Assembly (NCBI RefSeq): GCF_000203815.1
Contig: NW_004457711.1
Coordinates: forward strand, 434,001 to 498,000
From: Cavenderia fasciculata
Lineage: Eukaryota; Evosea; Eumycetozoa; Acytosteliales; Cavenderiaceae
Direction: 5' to 3'
DNA length: 64,000 nucleotides
This document shows positions 13,447 to 24,431 of the stretch, in pieces. Made by a program: the position numbers and the translations under genes. The stretch's first letter is position 1; the number at the start of each line of letters is the position of its first letter. The notes beneath the pieces are model-generated. The model saw only the letters and a program-made list of their open reading frames with translations, did no database searches and was not told where the DNA came from.

Positions 13447-14357
13447 TCAGCCCTGTTTATTTAAATTTACAGGGTCGTGATTATGTATGTTGTTATTGTT
13501 GTTTGGTAAAGCATCAATTGGAATGGTTGTATATGGTATTCCAGAGTTTGGATTGATTGGTGGTTGTTGTTGTAGTTGATGATGATGTTGTTGTTGAGGA
13601 TATCCTCCTTGTTGTGGTGTTGTATACATTGGAATAGCTTGTCCATGTCCTTGATATTGAGTAACTAGAGGGTGTTGTTGACCATGGAATTGGGTCATGG
13701 GGATGTAAACTCCTCCCAATTGTTGACCTGCGTAGTTATTGGGTTGAACAATAACAGGTTGTTGAGCAGCCATTCCACTTGGAAGTGCCAACTCACACCA
13801 TACTTTTAATCTCTTTGTATTTTTCTTTGGTGAATGAAACTCAACATATCGAAGTGACCATCCAATTGCATACTTGTTAAAATATTTTGTATGTTCACTT
13901 GCTACTTGTAATGATAGATTTCTTAAAAACTAGAAACAAAACATAAAATAATTAATAAATTGATAAATCAGATAAATATTAAATTTCTTTGATTTTTTAC
14001 CTTTTGTTTTAAAGTAAGTAAGATGAATAATAACCAAATAAAAGAGATACCTAATACAATGATACCAATATACCAATAGATTGGAGTAGAGTTGCTAGAT
14101 CTATTTCCTTCACCAACACCAAATAGAATAGCTCCACAAATAATGGTTGGTATCAGTGTTGCCATTTGTCCCCAAACTGTGTATTTTGATACTCTGTTTA
14201 GTGATTGCACCGATCGACTAAATTCATCTTGCGGTACATATTGAGCTAGTTGTTGTGGCATTACATCGGAAAACTTCCTTTGTATATAACCTGTCTTTCT
14301 ACTCTTCAATATGACATTGTTTGGTGTCGTTACTGGATAAATAAATTTCACTTGCAT
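13447..14357 (-). CDS. Golgin-A7/ERF4-like domain protein with two membrane segments
   Basis: Exons 14357-14001 and 13929-13447 (71-nt intron, phase 0) give 279 aa. The opening TGYIQRKFSDVMPQQLAQYV and DEFSRSVQSLNRVSKYT resemble the start of the Golgin_A7/ERF4 domain (IQRDYS..., EF...V..LN). Two hydrophobic segments follow (MATLIPTIICGAILFGVG and the YWYIGIIVLGISFIWLLFIL stretch) where family members have a hydrophobic helix. The part after the intron (FNKYAIGWSLRYVEFHSPKK...VWCELALP) fits the family's C-terminal strands. The tail is Gln/Pro/His-rich. ERF4/GOLGA7 proteins partner DHHC palmitoyltransferases; whether this one does is inference. Confidence 0.6.
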
Positions 14358-14864
14358 CTCTATCTCCTTTTCTCTAGCTCTATTTGTTTTGAATTTCCAC
14401 AGGATAAAATAATAATAATATAAAGAATTAAAGAGTTTGGAATAAATTTATAAATTTATAAATATAACTTCTTCTTTCTATCTATCTATCTATTGTGTTG
14501 ATTATTATTCTCTCCAACCTTTCTTTTCAAAAATTATTTTTTAATGTGCTTGTTTAATTTTTTTTATTTTAATTAATATTGTTTGTGTGGTACAAAACAG
14601 TGGTGGTGATATAGAGGGGTTGGTGGCAAATGGGGGGTAGACACCCATGAAAAAGAAAAGTCAACCTTTTTAGGGTTCAAGATAAGATATATTAAATATT
14701 ATTATGTCGATTCAATGTTTTTTGATCAGCAGTAAAGTATACTTTAGTAGTTGATTTTTAGATTATTTATTGTACATCATTGGTTAAGGGAATATAATAC
14801 TTTCTTCAATTTTTAGAGAGAGAAGAATGTATTGTTTGGTTTGTTGTTCTTTCTTGGGTTGGAG
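14358..14864. other. Intergenic, no gene seen
   Basis: AT-rich DNA with a (TCTA)n run near 14478-14494 and a G-rich patch (14610-14645). It contains the upstream region of the Golgin-like gene and the 3' flank of the vWA gene. No RNA gene is recognised. Confidence 0.5.
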
Positions 14865-16212
14865 TTAATCATTGATTGATTTTTCGATTAATTGTTCAAA
14901 GCTCATACCATGCATTTCATCAGAGGTAAGAGTATCGACAATATCAAATTTAGCACCTTGACGGGTTAATTCATCATCCAAAGACTTTAAGAATTTAGTT
15001 GCATCACGATCATGTCCAATTTGCTAAATTGATTGATTGATTGATTGATTTGGTTAGTAAAAAAGTGTTTGGATAAATAAATATAGTTTCTTTTCTTTTC
15101 TTTTCTTTTTTGACATACAATAAAAGAGATTGAAAGATCTTCATCACGAGCAATTCTATTGGCAGTTTGAATGAGTAAGTTTTTAACATCGGTAGTATTG
15201 TTTGGAATACCATCAGTGATGATGAGGATGGTTTCTGGTTTGTTGTTTTGGAAATGTTCAGTGATGGCCATGTTCAACACACCATAGAGATCGGTTGTCC
15301 CACTTGGGCTTTCACGTTTGAACAAGTCCATGACAACCTTTCCATCCTTGATGTTATTGTATTTAGTATGTTTGTTTGGTGAACTAAAGAAATAAAGTGA
15401 AATTCCATCTCTGCATTCATTCAAAAAAAAATAAATAGGAATGTTAATGGTTGTTGGATTCTAAAAATATTAATATGAATGTTTGTTACTTACGGATCAG
15501 CTTGACAAGCAAATGGAGCAATCTTTTGGACTGCAGTAGATGCCTCACGCCAGAGTGAACCAGCCATTGACCCACTACGATCAATGATGAGGGTGTAATC
15601 ACGGGCATAACGATGATGTACGTGGTCGAAAAACTTGACCAAGCTAACACCACCACCTGGGGCAGTGACTGGAGCAGCACCTGGAGCTGGATATTGGCCT
15701 GCTTGTGGGTATTGACCGGGAGCACCTCCTGGTGCTGGGTATTGACCTGCTTGTGGGTATTGTCCAGCCTGTGGGTATTGTCCGGCTTGAGGGTATTGTC
15801 CCGGTTGTTGTTGTTGGGGTGGTGGATATTGACCTGCTTGTGGGTATTGGCCTGGAGCACCTCCTGGTGGTGGATATTGACCTGCTTGTGGGTATTGACC
15901 GGCTTGTGGGTATTGACCATATTGACCTGGTTGTTGTTGTGGTGGGTATCCTCCGTATGGTGGTTGTTGACCATACTGACCGGGTTGCTGTTGTTGTGGT
16001 GGGTATCCTCCGTATGGTGGTTGTTGACCATACTGACCTGGTTGTTGTTGTTGTGGGTATTGACCATATTGACCTGGTTGTTGACCGTACTGACCCGGTT
16101 GTTGTGGTGGGTATCCTCCATAGCCTTGTTGTGGTTGCTGAGCTGGTGGTTGAAGACCTTGTTGTGGTTGTTGGGCTGGTGGCTGTAAACCTCCTCTTTG
16201 TTGGTTACTCAT
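14865..16212 (-). CDS. von Willebrand factor A-domain protein with PGQYPQ-repeat N-terminus
   Basis: Exons 16212-15494, 15410-15119 and 15023-14865 give 389 aa. Residues 1 to ~190 are Pro/Gln/Gly/Tyr-rich, built of imperfect [11 protein letters not shown] and YGGYPPQQ repeats, a low-complexity region like those of annexin VII or copine partners. The vWA domain follows, with a MIDAS motif DRSGSMAGS (one residue off the classic DxSGS), a threonine in SGTTDLYG and ITDGIPNN, all consistent with metal-dependent ligand binding. The last exon continues the fold ([20 protein letters not shown]) and ends [11 protein letters not shown]. No signal peptide, so cytosolic. The start is the first ATG before the repeat region. 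Confidence 0.8.
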
Positions 16213-17270
16213 CTCTTATTATTATTATTATTATTACTATTAGTCTAGTTTATAAGGAAGGAGAAGTATGCCTGATGATTAATGAATTGAAAAAAAAACA
16301 AACGACGACAATGGCAAAGAAAGTATGAATGAATGAATGAATATATATCTATCTTCTGCTTGTATGAATGCGTTGTTGTGCTGTTGCTGAACTGAGTGGT
16401 GTGGAGAGACGATGCATAAAAAGAAGAAGGGGTTAACAAAAATCAATTAAAAAAATAAATTAAATTTATTGTAGTTCATCGATTTCGAAAACTAGTGAAA
16501 GTTCAAGGTTTCAGAGAATTTGGTTGCAGGATTGCACATGTGTCGTAAACAGAGCAGCCTGGCCGATCACTAATCTTATTCTCAAGTACATCTTGAGAAA
16601 AAAAAATATATCATACAACGATCGTACACATAAATCACATATACTATCACAAAATCTGAGGGTAGTTTGGTACCATTAAATGTGTTAATATTATGGAGCA
16701 TACTATAAGAGTGTAACAACAAATAGTATAGTATAGTATAGTATCAATGGATTTTATAGTAAATACAAGACATTGATGGAATATCTCCATCTTTTGCAGG
16801 TAGAATAAGAAAATGTTGGATAGAGGTAGCAGATTGGAGAACGATACAAGCGAGCGCCAAAATATGACCTACATAGAAGTAGTGTGTCATGTCACATTGC
16901 ACAAAGGGTCAATATATATTAACACTGTTATTGTTTCTTTCACCTACAAGTAAATGTTTAATTTTGTAAGAATACACACATCGGAGAATATATAGAGTTG
17001 TGGTAATAGAATACATTCTTCCAAATCGATCACTTTCTATTGCAAGCTTTTCGATGCTCGATCATTCTTTGGGTATTAGAATATTTTGGTTCCTGATGAT
17101 GTCAAAGACATCTGTGCCCCAGATTTTTGTTCCAATCTTTTTGATCATATCAATAATATCCCAGTGTAAATCTTTTAATATGTATAAATATGAACATTGG
17201 CGGTTGAGATATACTTCATCATCAAATTTAATCAACAAAACAATAATCATTGACATATATATCTTTAAAG
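16213..17270. other. Intergenic with a KIX-gene relic
   Basis: About 1 kb without an intact gene. It has a pentanucleotide run (TATAG)n at 16725-16744 and a degenerate piece of the KIX-like mini-gene at 16826-16945, listed separately. The short ORFs near 17000-17326 show no protein-like composition; the true start of the next gene is 17271. Confidence 0.55.
16826..16945 (+). pseudogene. Relic of the KIX-like mini-gene (exon 1 and intron 1)
   Basis: GTAGCAGATTGGAGAAC and GAGCGCCAAAATATGACCTA nearly match exon 1 of the gene at 21268-21670 (minus strand). The similarity runs on into that gene's first intron, with AAAGGGTCAATATATATTAA and AACACTGTTATTGTTTC. The relic lies on the opposite strand, about 4.5 kb away. 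No start codon or downstream exon survives, so it is a non-functional partial duplicate made from DNA, not from spliced RNA. Confidence 0.65.
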
Positions 17271-17860
17271 ATGTACAAAATCATTACAGTTATCTCGATA
17301 CTCTTTTATTTTTTTGCAATCTCTGATGCCGGTATAGTGTTTGGTACCCAGACGGAGAGTCAATTGAAATACAAATAAAAAACATTTAAACTAAGCTATC
17401 TATCTATCTATCTATCTATCTCCTCTGTTTCTTCTTATTTCACATAGGAATTACCCCTGGTAACTGGATTTGGCACCAAGAAAACCAACCATGTGGCTCA
17501 GCAACCATTGTCAATGTTACCACAACTGACAACCAGTTTACCAGTTTTGGAAACACCCCATCGTACACCTTCCTAGTAAACTGTACAATAAATCCTGCTG
17601 ACAATACCTTTACCGGATTGGGCACACTATATTACCCAGGTACCTACACTATCTTTGGATACACCAATGTCAAGGGTCAACTCATCAACCCATTCAGTTT
17701 GGTTGCCGTCTATGCCAGAAATTCGAACCCATACTTCCCAGGTGCCACTCAATACTATGGATTCTCCCATTGTTATTCCAACTCTGAATCCTATCATCCA
17801 ATCACCTCGAATTTTGAAGCCAGCGAAAAAGGTTTAGATGTTATCGGTCGTCCATTGTAA
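17271..17860 (+). CDS. Small secreted protein, two exons (157 aa)
   Basis: Exons 17271-17331 and 17448-17860; the 116-nt intron includes a (TCTA)n tract (about 17396-17422). Residues 1-20 are a signal peptide (MYKIITVISILFYFFAISDA). The mature part is rich in Thr, Asn, aromatics and Gly, with N-glycosylation sequons NVT and NCT, three Cys, and a beta-sandwich-like alternation (TYTIFGYTNVKGQL, FSLVAVYARNSNPYF). No family is recognised. It is likely an extracellular or cell-surface protein. The start is the only ATG that gives a signal peptide and splices in frame. Confidence 0.65.
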
Positions 17861-18096
17861 TCCTTTCTATCCAACCAAAGAATCAATAATTAAATAACCA
17901 TTCTATCCAACCAAATAAATTCAACTGGAACAAATTTCAGAGTAAAAAGGTATCGATTTTCTACATCGTCATATATTTTTCCAAGATTACCATTAAACGT
18001 TATACCGAAATCATTTGTTCTTAAAATTGGAATAATAATGTATTATTAAATTTATGAAATATTTATTTAATTAAATATTCATCTCATAAATGTTTA

Positions 18097-20484
18097 TTAA
18101 AGTTTAAGACCACTGTACAACTTATCAAAAAAGATTTGGTCATTTGTGGGAGTAAAGAAAACGTACTTGATACATGCAAGAGTTAATAGAACTGCACCTG
18201 CAAGGAGACATAGGGGTCCTAGAAGATCAATAGAAAGAAGAAATAAGTATAATTAAACCTTGGTATTATTATTTTCATTATTATACTAACCTGCGCAAGC
18301 ACAACCCAACATGATACCCAAGGCAACTCCAATTCCAATACCAGCAGAGATAGTGTCAACTACCAAAGCACCAATGTTACCAACCTACAACATAAAAGAG
18401 ATAGATTAATTAGTAATTAATAAATATTAAATTTAATCAAATTTAAATTAATAGTACCTTTGCATCTTGAACTGCATCATAAATGCTTTTAATGGCAGCC
18501 ACAAACATAAGGATTGGACTGAATCTGGTAGTAATAAACTCTGCCAAATCTGCTGTGAATATCTTTGACATGATAGTGAGTACCTTGTCACCATTTGGTA
18601 GCTTGTTTAATGCAACACCAATCAAAGATCCAATAGTCTTGAAACCTTCTGAAACCTTTTCAGTGGCAGCATTGGCCAAATCTAATCCAATATTGAGAAT
18701 ATCAGCAACAAAGAATGCTTTGTTGTAGGTTTCCAACTTGTTCCAATTTACAATTGAATAGATTATTACTGCTACTTGACAAGTCTTAAAGACACGACCA
18801 AACCTAGAATAAAAAAATAAATAAATAATTAGTGGATTGATATTATTTTCATATATATATATGTTTATACATACCAAGTACAGAATTTATCCAATTTGGC
18901 AGCTGGTACTTGAAGCTTATTCATGACACGTTTACCGATATCTTCAAAATATTGAACATAGCCCTTATTGATATCTGGGCCTTCCAAAGACTCGAATTGG
19001 GTAGCTAAAATTGCTTGTTGGAGTTCCTTGCAAGCACCTGCGGTTGACCCAAGTTGATTAATGAAATCCTTGCCAATTGTGACCTGATCTTCTGACAAAT
19101 CGACACCTGGAGTTTGGATTTGTTCAATTACACGTTCCACAGTGTCTTTTATGATATTTCTGGTGACCTTGTTGTCCTTGATGGCATCCTTGTTATCTAG
19201 ACTAATAAATAGGGATGAACCAACAAGTTGATTAATGAAATTACGAGAGGCAGCTCCGGTTGGGTCAAGAATATCCAGTGTAGCTTTGGTATTGACAACG
19301 TAGGCTTGGAATTGTTCAGTAGTTCTTTCCTCATTCAATTTTGTAACCTTGTTGCTCAAATTGTCTTGACTCTTTAAAGAATTCATGAAAAGTGGTAACC
19401 ATCTCTCTGCACTCTTTTGGAATTTAATCATCCATTGGTTCTTTTCACAATATGCATACTTAAAGAGTAACATACGTTGATGAGCATATGTATTCTATTT
19501 AAAAATAAATAGGTAAAAAGAATAATAAGAAAGTTTAGTAAAATATAAATAATAATATATATTAATATTTTTTTAATTAAAATACATACATCATATGCTT
19601 GATTAGTTTCAAGATCAAGGATTTTTTCCTTGCAAAGAGCAGCATTAATCTTTTTAGAGACTGAATAGTTTCCATTGGCAACCATCAATGGTAGATAGTA
19701 GAATGAATAGTAGGAATACCAGAGAGTAACCTTTGGTTCATCACAAATATCCAAACGTGATTGATGGAGTTTTGGTTTGGTGAGACCAAATAATTCCAAA
19801 ATTTCATTGTTTGGATCAGAGTAGAGTAGTACATTCTCCAAAAAGTACTTGTCAGCATTCTCGGCAACAATCTAATTATAATACAATAGTTAAATAAATT
19901 GATATCTTATTTTACAAAAATATAAATATACATACATTCTTATTATTTTCATCAAAGACAGATAAATGATGTAAAATCTTGATACCTTGAGCATCGGTGA
20001 GTTGCAAGTCTGGGTTAAAAGGAGGGATGATGAAATTATCGTCCCATGGTGGAAGGAGTTCATCATTGGCGGCATCTCTCTTTGGTCTGGTGGTGGTGGC
20101 TGGAGCAGCAGCGGCAGCAGTTGTTTTGGTGGCAGCAGCCTTTGGTGCGGCGGCGGCAGCTTTCAATGGTGGAACAGAATGCTTTTCATCGTTGAAGATT
20201 TCATCAGACTTGCGGCCATAGCTTAGGAAGAACTTTTGTTGTCCCATTGAGTTGGCCTTGACAACACCTGGTTGTTTGGTTGGTGGAGTGGTAGTAGTAG
20301 TTGGTGGCTTGACTGGTGGAGTAGTTGTACCAGGGGTGGTAGGAGTGGTTGGTGGAGGTGTGGTTGTCTCTGATGTTGGTTGTCCGATAATGAGACCGGT
20401 CACAGCATCAATAGTAGCAGTCACTGGTGAAACAGCAATCTCGACAACCTCTTCAAATGCATCTATAAGAACTCCAAAATCCAT
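18097..20484 (-). CDS. Copy A of an undescribed proline-rich/helical/hydrophobic-hairpin family (670 aa)
   Basis: Exons 20484-19936, 19871-19590, 19494-18875, 18803-18458, 18384-18291 and 18218-18097 all keep frame. The N-terminus is acidic and hydrophobic (MDFGVLIDAFEEVVEIAVSP), followed by Thr/Pro- and Ala-rich linkers. The family motif is FNDEKHSVPPL, then FIIPPFNPDLQLTD. Next comes a long, mostly helical middle (WYSYYSFYYLPLMVANGNYS, NQWMIKFQKSAERWLPLF, ILATQFESLEGPDINKGYV). The C-terminus holds RFSPILMFVAAIKSIYD and a Gly/Ala-rich hydrophobic pair (VVDTISAGIGIGVALGIMLG, LLAGAVLLTLACIKYVFF). Two relatives lie at 46-52 kb. No signal peptide. Membrane association through the C-terminal hairpin is inferred; the biochemical role is unknown. 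Confidence 0.75.
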
Positions 20485-21267
20485 TCTTTTCTTCTTTCTT
20501 TATCTATCTATAAGTTTAGAAATAATAGTAGTAGTACTGTCTTTTATCCAAATGAACTGCTATTTAAATGTGTCGTGTGACAGTTGAAGTGAAGATATCA
20601 TTTATCTTGACGTTAAAAGTCGTGTCATCGTCACACATACAAATGTTATCAATCATCGGTTGGTTGAACACTACCAACAACTATCGATCACGTGTAACAG
20701 TCCCTTGCAAGTGTCACGTGACAACCATGATGGTCATGAGAGAGAGAGATGATCGTCGGATAACGATAGCGATATTTCAATGATCGTGTGGGGGGTCGGT
20801 CAGGTCATTAAAGTTGTATATACCGGGGTCGACCTTAGCTTGGGTGTGGGGCCTTCCCTTGCGATGACAACAACCCATCGAGATGTCTTTTGGGGTATCG
20901 ACAGACATAAAACAAATGAAGCAAGTTAACTGTTTGTTGATCTTTTTTGTGTGCTGAGCCAATAACATCAACTTTTTTTTTTTATGTAGGGGTGCAAAGA
21001 TCAGAGTTGGGATTTGTATCAATCAATCGAAGAGTTGGTTGATTGGCCGTCAGATCTAAACGCGACGAATGATCATTCAATATTGAAGGTAACATCTTCA
21101 ACGAAATCACGACCATCCAATAGTGACGCGACAACCAAAAGATAGCCACATTCATAGGGGATGGGAATATTTCCTTTTTGAGTAACATGTAACCAAAGAT
21201 ATTCATAGCTACCAACTTGTTGTTTTTAGAAAGTGTACAAATCGATCGTTTATTTATTTATTTTTAT
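20485..21267. promoter_or_regulatory. Upstream region of copy A with paired CACGTG boxes
   Basis: CACGTG palindromes at 20689-20694 and 20715-20720 lie about 205-235 bp upstream of the copy A start codon. CACGTG-type boxes also precede copies B and C. The rest (20780-21060) is unusually GC-rich for intergenic DNA here. A 50-codon protein-like reading frame at 21073-21225 (minus) is listed separately. No RNA gene is recognised. Confidence 0.45.
21073..21225 (-). other. Orphan protein-like reading frame (possible exon or relic)
   Basis: A stop-to-stop frame of 50 codons that reads like real protein (VGSYEYLWLHVTQKG, IPIPYECGYLLVVASLLDG, FVEDVTFNIE, then stop), unlike the random frames around it. 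There is no ATG in this frame; an AG just before the VGSYE codons could be a splice acceptor. It lies downstream of the KIX-like gene on the same strand. It could be the last exon of an unrecognised gene or a fragment of a lost one. Family unknown. Confidence 0.3.
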
Positions 21268-21670
21268 TTAGGCAGTACCTTGTTGTAATTCTTTTACAAT
21301 AGCTTGGATTCCTTCAACATAAAGACGTTTCTAAATCAAACAATTAAAATAAAAGTTAGTATCTTGAGATACTTTTTTGAAATGATGAATAGATTGATAG
21401 TACTCACAGTGTCAACCTTTGGATCTTTGTATACTCCATTCTCAAGATCACCAGCAGTAACTTTACATTCATCTGCCGATTTACTTGGGTATCTTTTTTG
21501 ACAGGTTACATATCTAGATATAACAAAAAAAGGTAAAACAATAATAGTGTTAATATAAATTGACCCTTTAAGACAGACTACTTCTAAGATACTTACACTC
21601 TGTAAGTCATATTTTGGCGCTCACCTGTGGTGATGGTGGTTCTCCAATCTGCAGCTACTTCTGTGGACAT
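21268..21670 (-). CDS. Mini-gene encoding a stand-alone KIX-like (Med15-type) domain, 80 aa
   Basis: Exons 21670-21597, 21513-21408 and 21330-21268 keep frame and give 80 aa. The protein starts MSTEVAADWRTTITGERQ and continues MTYRVYVTCQKRYPSKS, DLENGVYKDPKVDT and YVEGIQAIVKELQQG. The order DWR...R...Y/I...L/C...P...E...IY...Y...I resembles the KIX_2 domain at the N-terminus of plant and fungal Med15 (DWRTQL...R...KI...). Here it forms the whole protein, without the long Gln-rich Med15 tail. The likely role is a protein-protein interaction module binding transactivators, by inference. A small unrelated helical protein is the alternative. A partial duplicate lies at 16826. Confidence 0.6.
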
Positions 21671-22259
21671 TTTCTCTTTATTTATTATTATTTGTAATGA
21701 ATTATTCTTACGATGATGAAATGATCGTTGTGCAGGTTTAAATAATATGGGTACTTAGATATTTATCTTTCTTCTTTCCAAAAAACAAAGATATTTTTGG
21801 TCAAAATATCGAATCTTTCAGACATGCTCCGCTTTGTCAATGGTTTCACAACCTTGAACCCTGAAAGTATAGGGAAATTTTGGTAAAAGTCTCTAAAGAT
21901 CTGCTTTAAAATTTATTAGATAATACATAAGTTCTAAAGTTTTTGATTGCATAATTCCCGTATTGTGGTCTGTCCCTTTAAGTACTCACCACAAAATATA
22001 TATATATATATAAATAAATTAAAAAAACAAAACAAATAATTTGTTAATATTAAGTATTTAATATAAACAACAACAAACCAATTAATAATAATATTACCAA
22101 TTAAAAAGAGAGGAGAGGGTAGGATACTTGTTGTTTGACCAAAGCTAAAGTTCTATGATGACCAAAAATAAAGTAGTAAATATGATACTTGGGGGTTATT
22201 TATTATTATTATTATTAAATGTACCTTTGTTGTTTAGATAAATATAATAAATACCAATT
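21671..22259. other. Intergenic, no gene seen
   Basis: AT-rich DNA with a TATATATA run (21999-22010) and (TTA)n near 22198-22218. It holds the promoter of the KIX-like gene and the 3' flank of SF3A3. No ORF or RNA is recognised. Confidence 0.5.
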
Positions 22260-24192
22260 TTAATGTTTTCTCTTTTTGATCAAACCTTGTTTGACCATCA
22301 TTTCATATGTCTTTTTGTTCATGACATCACCATTTTCATCTTCATATTCTTCCTCACGATCGGCATTGAATGCAGCAGTCGCATTCTGATCTTTAATCTT
22401 TTTATACAATTCTATTGCATCTTTGATCTTTGTAATATGATTAAAATGAACTGTATTTGGTACTCCAATACATGACATACCATAAGCATGACGTGATTCC
22501 TAAAGGGAATAAAATAATAAATATAAGTTTCGACAATCATATGATTTTAATGATGTTCTTTGAACTTACAGTAAAATGTTTTTCATATGCTTTTCTTCCC
22601 CAATATGATTGGTTACCACAGATTTCACATTTATATTCAATACCCAACTCATTTAATTTGTATACCCAATATGGAATTGGCTTACCACTCCAATCGACTG
22701 GATAATTTGCAATTCTTAATTTCAATGGTTCTTCATCCATTTCATCGTCATCCAAAACTGTTTCATCTGCGTATAAATCCTCCTAAAATTAAAACCAAAG
22801 TTAGTTATATACATATATATAGATATCTATAAGTAAATATTTACCTCAATTTCCTTTAAAGTTCTTGATTGTTTTTTAAGAGTATTTTCTTTTGAATCTT
22901 CGATTTGATCAGACAACATATCACCAAATTTAGAGATATAAAATTCCTTTTGAACAATTGGTTTGAATGGTAACATGCCAGATGAACTCTTACTAGTCTC
23001 TGAATTCTTATCCAATATTTCTTGAAGCATTATATGTCTCTTTCCTTTAAGATGACTATTAAATACTCCTTGAGATGTAAATGATTTTTTACATGCTTTA
23101 CAATCCAATGAAACGATCGTTGTTGTTTTTGTATCATTTTTCTTCTTTTCTTCTTCCTTTGTTGTTTCCTCTTCACCATTCTTGTCATTATCTTTTGGTT
23201 CTTTACCATTACTATCATCATCATCGCCACCAATACCATTACCATTATTATTATTTTCACTATTATTTTCAACAGCAACAACTACACCATCATTCTTTGA
23301 TGTAAATTCTTGATTTGACCATTTCTCTTCAAACTCTTTGTCCATATCAGACAATGTTTTCTGTAAATCAAATAATGGTTGTGTTTTCTTTAAAAATGAT
23401 ATTAAATATTCATATAATGATTCTATATATCTAATGGAATATTTATATTAATATCTCATCTCTTTTCATTTCTTTTTCTTTTTAAATATATTTCTACTTA
23501 CAATTTATATTTTTGAATACCTAATCTATTAATATCATCATAAGAGAATGATGTAAAGGTAGTAAGATATTTGACATAATCGATTCTATTGACCTTTGGT
23601 ACATTAACATATTGATTATAGATTTCATTTAAATCCAAGAATCTACCATATGATTCATTACCAGTGAATGATATTTGTGCTAAATTAAATCAATATTAGT
23701 TAGCTGACTGTACATTATTCTATTCTATTATATTCTATTCTACTTACGAGTATAATATAAAGTAGTATTAAGATTTTCAACAGGAAGATTAGGATATTTT
23801 CGATGATACTCTTTAATCTCTCTAAGATTCTCATAAAAGTTACTATAAACTGTATTACCTGTTCCAGTGATACCACTTATTTCATTCTTTCTTGTTCTAA
23901 ATAGTAAGAGGAGAGGTAATGAAAAAGATGATTAGTATTGAAAGTATTTTGTTCTCTCTCTACATCTACTGTCTTCTCTTGTTATAACATACTGATCTTC
24001 ATCTTTATAAATCTTTCCCAATTCCTTTGCACATTCTATTGAACTCTCTAAATAGTGATTGACTCTATGACTTTGAATGATTGACTCTTTGACAGTCTTT
24101 GGTTCGTTTGCCTGTTCACCTACAATCAACAATTCGTATCTCTCTATTGATTCATGTAGATTTCTAGTTCTTTCTATTAATGACGATGACAT
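22260..24192 (-). CDS. sf3a3: Splicing factor 3A subunit 3 (SF3a60/Prp9)
   Basis: Exons 24192-23993, 23896-23748, 23679-23502, 23430-22845, 22782-22570 and 22499-22260 give 521 aa, close to the ~500 of other eukaryotes. SF3a is part of the U2 snRNP that binds near the branch point. The N-terminal helical part includes [17 protein letters not shown] and [17 protein letters not shown], matching the human protein's EFHRKHPNE and YGRYLDLHDCYLKYI. A C2H2-type finger sits near 285 (CKACKKSF...HLKGKRH). The matrin-type finger near 422 ([21 protein letters not shown]) is followed by the diagnostic [19 protein letters not shown] and the end block [19 protein letters not shown] dictyostelid acidic/Asn-rich linker lies between the fingers. 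Confidence 0.93.
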
Positions 24193-24431
24193 CTCTCTCT
24201 CTCTCTCTCTTCAATCTAGTAAATAGATATAGATAAGATATAGATAGATAGATATGAATACAAAGACTATGATGATCAATGAGTTTACACTTATAGCTCT
24301 GTAAATTTTTTTTTTTATGAATTTTCTTTTATAGTTTGAACAAACAGCCCTTTTCATTCTTCGTCTCAAATGAATCGACTCATTTGCATTATTCGTGATC
24401 TTTGATCATATTATTAATAATCATCATCATC
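24193..24431. promoter_or_regulatory. Divergent promoter region, SF3A3 / unknown gene
   Basis: 239 bp lie between divergent start codons. A (CT)n run directly abuts the SF3A3 start (24193-24212) and a GATA-rich stretch follows (24226-24254). No specific box is recognised. Confidence 0.45.

Noticed and set aside
15613-16188. 191-aa Trp/Leu-rich reading frame on the plus strand
   Set aside because: It is the exact antisense of the PGQYPQ repeats of the vWA gene; the composition is a by-product of the repeat.
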